Origin: an uncultured Bacteroides sp.
GTDB taxonomy: Bacteria; Bacteroidota; Bacteroidia; Bacteroidales; Bacteroidaceae
Direction: 5' to 3'
NCBI RefSeq assembly: GCF_959029255.1
Contig: NZ_CAUFUE010000001.1
Span: 205,752 to 269,751 of the forward strand
DNA length: 64,000 nt
Within the stretch, counting starts at the first letter, position 1, and each line of letters starts with the position of its first letter. The position numbers and the translations under genes were made by a program. Positions 36,468 through 42,739 of this stretch are shown one piece after another. The notes beneath the pieces were generated by a model. The model did not search any database. It saw only the letters and a list, made by a program, of their open reading frames with translations, and had not been told where the DNA came from.

Positions 36468-37349
36468 ATGAAAAATATAGTTTTATTGTTTCTTATCGCT
36501 TTGACAGCCCTTTCTTGTAAAGAATCAGAGGATAAAAAGCTTTTACGACAAGTGCGTGAATGGCAAGGCAAAACAATACTTTTTCCGGATAGTATGCCGT
36601 TAACATCCTATGGGGAAGATACGGTCATTACTCAATATAGGAAAAAGTTATATCCATATACAATATTAAATTATGTCGACACAATAGGATGTGTAAGCTG
36701 TCGACTGCAATTATCAAGATGGAAGAGTTTGATTAAGGAACTCCAGACAGACTATCCTGATAAAGTAAACTGCTTGATGGTCTTCTATTCTAATCAAAAA
36801 CGAAGATTCATTAAATATCTGCAGAATAATGAATTTGATTCTTTCGTTTTTATGGATGATGCAGATACATTAAACAAAATGAATAACTTCTTGCAAGGAG
36901 AAGACTTCCGCACATTTCTTTTGGATGAAAACAACAAGGTGAAAGCGTTAGGAAACCCTGTACTTAATCCTAAAATAAGGAATTTATATTTATCAATCAT
37001 TTCGGATGGGAAAGCACCCATAACCTCAAAGAGACCTTTGGCTGAGGTGGATATTTCTACAAACAGAATAGATTTTGGTGATTTCCCGTATGAGGAAAAA
37101 CAAGAGACTGAAATTGTGATTACTAATGTTGGTGCGAATTTGTTAGTCATTGATGATATTGTATCTTCATGTAGTTGCATAACAGTGAAGTTTGAGAAGA
37201 AAAAAATCCGAGTGGGGGAATCTGTAATGATAAAAATAATCTATCAAGGTAATGCTCCCGAACTCTTGAATGAGCGGTTGGATATTTTCTGCAATATACC
37301 CAAAGCACCTTTGTCTATAAAGATAATGGGAAATGCAAAAAATGAGTAA
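36468..37349 (+). CDS. Thioredoxin-like / DUF1573 lipoprotein
   Basis: A 293-aa lipoprotein (FLIALTALSCKESE). Residues about 55-185 look like a thioredoxin-fold domain with TIGCVSCRLQL, a CxxC-type active-site motif in C-V-S-C form, and FRTFLLDENNKVKALGNP as the later strand. Residues about 190-293 are a DUF1573 (Ig-like) domain (IDFGDFPYEEKQETEIVITNVG, then SCSCITVKFEKKKIRVGE). It begins 2 nt after the propeller stop. A disulfide-handling role on the six-cysteine NVEALA protein is an attractive inference but untested. Confidence 0.85.
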   Translation: MKNIVLLFLIALTALSCKESEDKKLLRQVREWQGKTILFPDSMPLTSYGEDTVITQYRKKLYPYTILNYVDTIGCVSCRLQLSRWKSLIKELQTDYPDKVNCLMVFYSNQKRRFIKYLQNNEFDSFVFMDDADTLNKMNNFLQGEDFRTFLLDENNKVKALGNPVLNPKIRNLYLSIISDGKAPITSKRPLAEVDISTNRIDFGDFPYEEKQETEIVITNVGANLLVIDDIVSSCSCITVKFEKKKIRVGESVMIKIIYQGNAPELLNERLDIFCNIPKAPLSIKIMGNAKNE

Positions 37350-37433
37350 GAATAGTATTTTCACATCATTCATATTATTTACTCTTTCCGTTATTTTTGA
37401 TACGAAAATTGCAAGAGCTGTGTATTTTTTGTG

Positions 37434-37441
37434 TATGTTTG
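37434..37441 (+). promoter_or_regulatory. -7 box of the addA-like gene
   Basis: TATGTTTG matches TAnnTTTG, 27 bp before the start codon. ATTG lies about 22 bp upstream as a weak -33. Confidence 0.55.
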
Positions 37442-37468
37442 TATTCTAACTCAATGCTGTAAACATAC

Positions 37469-40400
37469 ATGGAACTATTGATATATAAAGCTTCTGCCGG
37501 CTCAGGAAAAACTTTTACTTTAGCAGTGGAATACATCAAGCATTTGATACTCAATCCGCGTGCTTATCGACAGATACTTGCCGTAACTTTTACCAATAAG
37601 GCTACAGCAGAAATGAAAGAACGTATCCTGACACAACTTTATGGTATATGGAAAAAAGATCCGGCTTCAGAGGTGTACTTGGCACGTATCAAGGAAGACT
37701 TGAGAAAGACGAATTACGAATTACGAATTACGAAGAAAGAGAATGGGGAAGGATTTTCTGTCAATGGAGAAATGCTGTCAGCAGACGAAGATGCAGAAAT
37801 CCGTCGGCGTGCCGGAATGGCATTACAATATATGCTACATGACTACAGCCGTTTTCGTGTGGAAACGATTGACTCATTCTTCCAATCCGTCATGCGCAAC
37901 CTTGCCCGGGAACTGGAGCTTAGCCCTAATTTGAATATCGAACTGAACAATGCCGACATATTGAGTAACGCTGTGGATAGTCTCATCGAAAAACTCTCTC
38001 CCACTTCGCCCGTACTGGCATGGCTATTGGATTACATCAATGAGCGCATTGCCGATGACAAACGCTGGAATGTTTCGTCTGAAGTTAAGAGTTTCGGACG
38101 AAATATCTTCGATGAAAGTTATATAGAACGAGGTGAAGGCTTACGGCAAAAACTCCGTAATCCTGAAACAATAAAACTTTATCGTGACGTGCTGCGTGAA
38201 ATGGAAACCGAGGCATTGGAACAGATGAAAGGTTTTTACGACCAATTCGAAGGTGAACTTGAAAGCCATGCTCTCAGCCCTGAAGAGTTGAAAGGAGGTT
38301 CACGGGGTATCGGTAGTTACTTCCGCAAATTACGGGACGGCAGATTGACAGATAAGGATGTCATAAACGCCACACTGCAAAACTGCCTGGCAGATGCCAA
38401 AAACTGGACCACGAAAACTTCTGCACGTAAAGATGATATCATCCGCCTGGCAGAAACCAGCCTGATACCTTTACTGCAAGATGCCGAAAAGTTGCGGTCA
38501 CAGAAAAACCGCACGATAAACAGTTGCCGCCTTTCCCTGCAACACCTCAACAAGCTGCAACTGCTCAATCACATCGATGAAGAAGTACGCACGCTGAACC
38601 GTGAACACAACCGCTTCCTGTTATCCGACACCAATGCTCTCCTGCACAAATTGGTGCGTGAAGGAGATTCTTCTTTTGTGTTTGAAAAAATAGGCGCTAA
38701 CATACGGAATGTGATGATTGACGAGTTTCAGGATACCAGCCGTATGCAATGGGATAATTTCCGTTTACTATTACTTGAAGGACTTTCGCAAGGCGCCGAC
38801 AGTTTGATTGTGGGGGATGTGAAACAATCCATCTATCGTTGGAGAAATGGAGATTGGGGAATACTGAATGGCTTGGGGGCTACTCCTCCGGTTGAGTCCT
38901 CCGCTCCTTTTCCTTTCCCGGTACGCGTCGAGACTCTAAAGACCAACCGGAGAAGTGAGACTCATATTATCCGTTTCAACAACCAGCTTTTCATGGCAGC
39001 CGTAGATTATCTGAATTCCTTGCATTTGGAAGAGTTGAAAGAAGAATGTTTCTCTCTGAAACGGGCATACGCCGACGTTGTACAAGAATCGCCCAAAACT
39101 GAAACACAAGGATATGTGAAAGCTACATTCCTTGAACCGGACGACGAACATAATTATACGGAAAAAACCTTGATAGCCTTAGGGGAAAAGGTAAAACAGC
39201 TTCTCAATGAAGGTGTCCGATTGAACGATATCACCATCCTGGTGCGAAAGAACAAGAATATTCCGCCTATTGCCGATTACTTCGATAAGGAACTGAACCT
39301 CCCGATAGTTTCAGACGAAGCTTTCCGCTTGGATGCATCACTTGCAATCTGCATGCTGATGGATGCACTGCGCTGTCTATCCAATCCACAAGAGACAATC
39401 GCAAGGGCTTCATTAATCACAAATTATAAATTACAAATCACAAGGGGGGGAGCTAAAAAAGAGGAATATAAGGGAAGAGTATACGAGAGCGCAGGAACAG
39501 AGAAAAAGGTATCCGAAGAAAATATATCTAAGGAAAGGGCATTTGAAGAAAATATAGATTTGAATGACCTGCTTACGGCTTCTCCCGAAACATTATTGCC
39601 TGAAGATTTCATTTCCCGTAAGGATGAGTTACGTTTAATGCCTCTATACGAGTTGCTGGAAGAGTTATTCAGCATTTTCAATATGGGTAATATTGAAAAA
39701 CAAGACGCTTATCTGTTCTCTTTCTTCGATGCCGTAACGGAGTATCTGCAAAGCAACTCTTCCGACCTTGATGCCTTTATTCACTTTTGGGATGAAACGC
39801 TCTGCTCCAAGACTATACCCAGTGGAGAAATGGATGGTATACGTATCTACTCCATCCACAAATCAAAAGGTCTGGAATTTCATACCGTACTGATACCTTT
39901 TTGTGATTGGAAATTGGAGAATGAAACCAATAACCAACTTGTATGGTGTACAGCACCGGAAGAGCCTTACAATGCATTGGATATCGTTCCGGTCAACTAC
40001 TCCTCCACCATGGCCGAGTCGGTATACCGGAAAGATTATTTAGACGAACGTTTGCAACTATGGGTTGACAATCTGAATCTACTCTACGTTGCTTTTACCC
40101 GTGCCGGAAAAAACCTGATTCTATGGAGCAAGAAAGGTCAGAAAGGTACCATGTCCGAGCTTCTTTCCTCCGTATTGCCTCAAGTTGCCAAGTCGGGAGA
40201 AGGAACTTGGAATGAAGAAGAAAGCACGTATGAATGTGGCAAAATATGCCCGTCGAATAAATCCAATCATATTTCCGGCACTCCCATAATTAATAAATTG
40301 GCACAGACGCCTGTAAAGCTTCCCGTTCACATGGAGAGTATGCGCCATGACATCGAATTCCGCCAATCCAACCGTTCGGCGGACTTCATAGCCGGTGTAG

Positions 40401-40861
40401 ATGAAGCCGAGTCGTGGCAACGTTTCATCAATCGGGGACGTTTGCTACATACTCTTTTTTCCGCTATCGAAACGGAAGCCGACATCGATGACGCTATCAA
40501 CAGGCTTGTATTTGAAGGAGTAATCGGCCGCAGGGAAACAGAAGAAGAAGTTCGTGAGCTGACCCGGCGAGCCTTTTCCATCCCGCAAGTCAAAGACTGG
40601 TATTCGGGGAGCTGGCAATTATTCAATGAATGTGACATCATCTGGCAAGAGAACGGGGAACTGCGTACCCGCCGCCCTGACCGGGTAATGATGCGGAATG
40701 GCGAGATAGTCGTCATTGACTTCAAATTCGGTAAACCGAATAAGAAATACAACAAGCAGGTACAAGGTTATATGCAATTACTGGCCCGCATGGGATATGA
40801 TGCAAACAGCATCAACGGATACCTGTGGTATGTGGAAGAAGGAAATATAGAAAAAGTATAA
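37469..40861 (+). CDS. AddA-like helicase-nuclease (UvrD-type, exodeoxyribonuclease V family)
   Basis: An 1130-aa double-strand-break processing enzyme. Walker A is ASAGSGKT (8-15), motif Ia is TFTNKATAEMKERI, motif II is VMIDEFQDTSRMQW, motif III is VGDVKQSIYRWRNGD, and motifs V/VI are IYSIHKSKGLEF and LYVAFTRAGKNL. The C-terminal RecB-type nuclease motif is RRPDRVMMRNGEIVVIDFKFG. AddAB-type complexes resect ends for RecA loading. The AddB-like partner is encoded 1.9 kb downstream with three genes between. Two AT-rich repeat insertions are translated in frame (near residues 81-88 and 650-658), in loops rather than motifs. Confidence 0.93.
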   Translation: MELLIYKASAGSGKTFTLAVEYIKHLILNPRAYRQILAVTFTNKATAEMKERILTQLYGIWKKDPASEVYLARIKEDLRKTNYELRITKKENGEGFSVNGEMLSADEDAEIRRRAGMALQYMLHDYSRFRVETIDSFFQSVMRNLARELELSPNLNIELNNADILSNAVDSLIEKLSPTSPVLAWLLDYINERIADDKRWNVSSEVKSFGRNIFDESYIERGEGLRQKLRNPETIKLYRDVLREMETEALEQMKGFYDQFEGELESHALSPEELKGGSRGIGSYFRKLRDGRLTDKDVINATLQNCLADAKNWTTKTSARKDDIIRLAETSLIPLLQDAEKLRSQKNRTINSCRLSLQHLNKLQLLNHIDEEVRTLNREHNRFLLSDTNALLHKLVREGDSSFVFEKIGANIRNVMIDEFQDTSRMQWDNFRLLLLEGLSQGADSLIVGDVKQSIYRWRNGDWGILNGLGATPPVESSAPFPFPVRVETLKTNRRSETHIIRFNNQLFMAAVDYLNSLHLEELKEECFSLKRAYADVVQESPKTETQGYVKATFLEPDDEHNYTEKTLIALGEKVKQLLNEGVRLNDITILVRKNKNIPPIADYFDKELNLPIVSDEAFRLDASLAICMLMDALRCLSNPQETIARASLITNYKLQITRGGAKKEEYKGRVYESAGTEKKVSEENISKERAFEENIDLNDLLTASPETLLPEDFISRKDELRLMPLYELLEELFSIFNMGNIEKQDAYLFSFFDAVTEYLQSNSSDLDAFIHFWDETLCSKTIPSGEMDGIRIYSIHKSKGLEFHTVLIPFCDWKLENETNNQLVWCTAPEEPYNALDIVPVNYSSTMAESVYRKDYLDERLQLWVDNLNLLYVAFTRAGKNLILWSKKGQKGTMSELLSSVLPQVAKSGEGTWNEEESTYECGKICPSNKSNHISGTPIINKLAQTPVKLPVHMESMRHDIEFRQSNRSADFIAGVDEAESWQRFINRGRLLHTLFSAIETEADIDDAINRLVFEGVIGRRETEEEVRELTRRAFSIPQVKDWYSGSWQLFNECDIIWQENGELRTRRPDRVMMRNGEIVVIDFKFGKPNKKYNKQVQGYMQLLARMGYDANSINGYLWYVEEGNIEKV
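37711..37734 (+). repeat. In-frame GAATTACGAATTACGAATTA repeat in the addA-like gene
   Basis: Three tandem GAATTAC words encode NYELRIT. The same words occur in intergenic repeats of this window (24485-24540). Its place outside the helicase motifs suggests a tolerated insertion. Confidence 0.75.
39415..39443 (+). repeat. In-frame CACAAATTATAAATTACAAA repeat in the addA-like gene
   Basis: It encodes ITNYKLQIT followed by a lysine/glutamate-rich, poorly conserved segment, before the LNDLL stretch. It is the same repeat class as 37711 and 43669. Confidence 0.7.
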
Positions 40862-40869
40862 CTAGCAAT

Positions 40870-41514
40870 ATGGAAAAGAAGAGAACCATACAAAGTGTCC
40901 CGGTCATCGGCATCTGCCGCCATCGTCTTCAAACAGATGGTGAAGGAGTTAGTACCCTTGTCGCTTTTCATGGTTGTCCCTTGCACTGCCATTATTGCCT
41001 GAATCCGCAATCTTTGGATAAAGAGGAAGATTGGGAACAGTATGATTGCTCCACTCTTTATGAGAAAGTAAAAGTCGACGCACTCTATTTTCTTGCAACA
41101 AATGGCGGTGTTACGTTTGGTGGAGGTGAACCTTGTTTACGAAGTAATTTCATCAATGACTTTCGTAAATTTTGCGGTAATGACTGGCTACTGACTGTAG
41201 AAACTTCACTGAATGTATCCCAAGAACATATCGAACGCCTGCTACCGGTAGTAGACCGATATATTGTTGACATTAAAGATATGAACCCGGCTATCTATCG
41301 AAGCTATACAGGTGAAGACAATAATGCGGTGATACGTAATCTTCAACTGCTCGCCACCCGCGGACGGGCAGAAGACGTTACCCTACGCCTCCCGCTCATT
41401 CCCGGTTACAATACCGAGGAAGACCGGGAACAAAGCATAAAAACACTAAAGTCAATGGGGTTTACGCACTTCGACCTGTTCATTTATAAAACTTTTTACA
41501 CATCGCCAATATGA
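40870..41514 (+). CDS. Radical SAM protein, glycyl-radical-activase-like
   Basis: A 214-aa iron-sulfur radical SAM enzyme. The cluster motif is GCPLHCHYC (Cys36, 40, 43; CX3CX2C). GGVTFGGGEPCL is the typical GGE motif, and VDIKDMNPAIYRSYTG, then LRLPLIPGYN, match the pyruvate-formate-lyase activating family. It starts 8 nt after addA and overlaps the next gene by ATGA, so it is operonic. The ATG at 40870 is used because the earlier one lies within addA. No glycyl-radical enzyme is adjacent, so its target is unknown. Confidence 0.88.
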   Translation: MEKKRTIQSVPVIGICRHRLQTDGEGVSTLVAFHGCPLHCHYCLNPQSLDKEEDWEQYDCSTLYEKVKVDALYFLATNGGVTFGGGEPCLRSNFINDFRKFCGNDWLLTVETSLNVSQEHIERLLPVVDRYIVDIKDMNPAIYRSYTGEDNNAVIRNLQLLATRGRAEDVTLRLPLIPGYNTEEDREQSIKTLKSMGFTHFDLFIYKTFYTSPI

Positions 41515-42001
41515 GACAAAACATAAATATTCATAGATTAATGAAACATGTTTCTTCTATAGGCATTCTTGCCGGGCTACTTACATGCTTTGTTCCGGTA
41601 GCCTGTATTGCCCAAGAGACAAATCATTTCATACAAAAGGAAGACACCGCCATCTATGGAAAAAAGGAGATGTCATGCCTGATACGTGGCCTGAATATCC
41701 GGGAGGAATGCCTGCCCTGTTTGACTTTTTCACGGGACAAATAGATGCAATGCTAAAGCGTCTGAATCTTTCCAAAGCACATTTTAACTATGGCCATGGT
41801 GTACCGGGTAGAACAATTGTTCAATTTATTATAGAAAAAGACGGAAGTGTGAAACACGCAAAAGTATTGCGCGGAGTAGACCCTAAACTGGATGAAGAAG
41901 CCATCGGATTTATACATGTCATGCCTGAATGGAAACCGGGAGTGAAAGACGACAAACCGGTGCGGGTATTGTATACAGTTCCCATATCCTGGCATTTATA
42001 A
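41511..42001 (+). pseudogene. TonB C-terminal domain protein, frameshifted or recoded at -1
   Basis: The first frame (41511-41744) starts with a signal-like segment (HVSSIGILAGLLTCFVPVACIAQ) and stops 77 codons in. The rest of the gene, MPDTWPEYPGGMPALFDFF to VLYTVPISWHL, continues in the -1 frame to 42001 and is a TonB C-terminal domain like that of the next gene. The join is at the run of six A at 41660-41665. Either the gene is broken, or ribosomes slip there, or translation restarts at the ATG at 41675 with AAGGAG in front. It overlaps the radical SAM gene by 4 nt and is followed 16 nt later by an intact TonB gene. Confidence 0.75.
41660..41666 (+). other. Slippery heptamer A AAA AAG (candidate -1 frameshift site)
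   Basis: The zero frame reads GGA AAA AAG GAG, so the heptamer A_AAA_AAG is positioned exactly like the dnaX recoding signal. A -1 slip joins IYGKK to GDVMPDTWPEY. A purine-rich AAAAGGAAG lies about 17 nt upstream. I cannot see a convincing downstream stem. Confidence 0.55.
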
Positions 42002-42017
42002 TATAAAAAACAATCGC

Positions 42018-42716
42018 ATGAAACGAGGAAAACAAACCTGTAGAATATTGAAAGATGTCCGCCGGCAAATAGCTGAAGCGAATGATATTGAGTACATCAC
42101 TTCCGAGTGTCAGTATAAAGGAGATTGTCCAGGTACTTGTCCGAAGTGTGAAGCGGAGATACGGTATCTGGAAGAGCAACTGGAACATCGCCGGATGTCG
42201 GGGAAAATGATTACGCTGGCAGGTCTTTCCGCCGGGCTACTATCATTGTCTCCCTTACAATCAACCGCACAAGAAGCAGATTCGGCATACATATCTATCC
42301 CGTACGTGCCCAGCCCATACGTACAAGATACCACCACCCTTGATGAACGTGATATATTCGGATGCATTGAAACCATGCCTGAATTTCCTGATGGTGGCAT
42401 AGCCGGATTGATGAGATATTTGGCTAAACACACAAAATATCCGAACATTAGTGAAAGAAACATTCAGGGGCGGGTTAGAGTACAGTTTGTTGTAGATAAA
42501 GACGGAAGTATCCATGATGCCAAAATACTTAAAAGCGTGCACCCTTTACTTGACAAAGAAGCATTACGGGTAGTCAAAAGCATGCCTCCCTGGAAACCGG
42601 GCATGCAACGAGGGATAGCGGTAAAAGTGAAATACATCATCCCTGTAACATTCAAAATAAAAGATACAGAATTACCCGGAGACAGTATCCCAACGGAAAA
42701 GATTGTTGATAATTAA
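42018..42716 (+). CDS. TonB family protein with N-terminal cysteine-rich motif
   Basis: A 232-aa protein. The N-terminus (MKRGKQTCRILKDVRRQIAE) leads into ECQYKGDCPGTCPKCE, giving Cys8, 31, 37, 41 and 44, a likely zinc-ribbon facing the cytoplasm. A hydrophobic segment at about 64-84 is the membrane anchor. The periplasmic TonB C-terminal domain runs from about 120 (MPEFPDGGIAGLMRYLAKH) to VKYIIPVTF. It probably carries energy to outer-membrane transporters; the cysteine domain suggests redox or metal sensing. It is the last gene before the addB-like gene. Confidence 0.88.
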   Translation: MKRGKQTCRILKDVRRQIAEANDIEYITSECQYKGDCPGTCPKCEAEIRYLEEQLEHRRMSGKMITLAGLSAGLLSLSPLQSTAQEADSAYISIPYVPSPYVQDTTTLDERDIFGCIETMPEFPDGGIAGLMRYLAKHTKYPNISERNIQGRVRVQFVVDKDGSIHDAKILKSVHPLLDKEALRVVKSMPPWKPGMQRGIAVKVKYIIPVTFKIKDTELPGDSIPTEKIVDN

Positions 42717-42739
42717 GTTTAAAACGTATTCAAATTCTA

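Noticed and set aside
34000..37349. Integrated mobile element with identifiable ends
   Set aside because: AT-rich content and repeats suggest transfer, but there is no integrase, transposase, tRNA site or direct repeat pair that would define an element.
41585..41656. Independent start for the -1 frame of the TonB-domain gene
   Set aside because: Residues before 41657 (MLCSGSLYCPRDKSFH and on) are an out-of-frame reading of the signal region and do not resemble any TonB protein; slippage or restart at 41675 is more likely.
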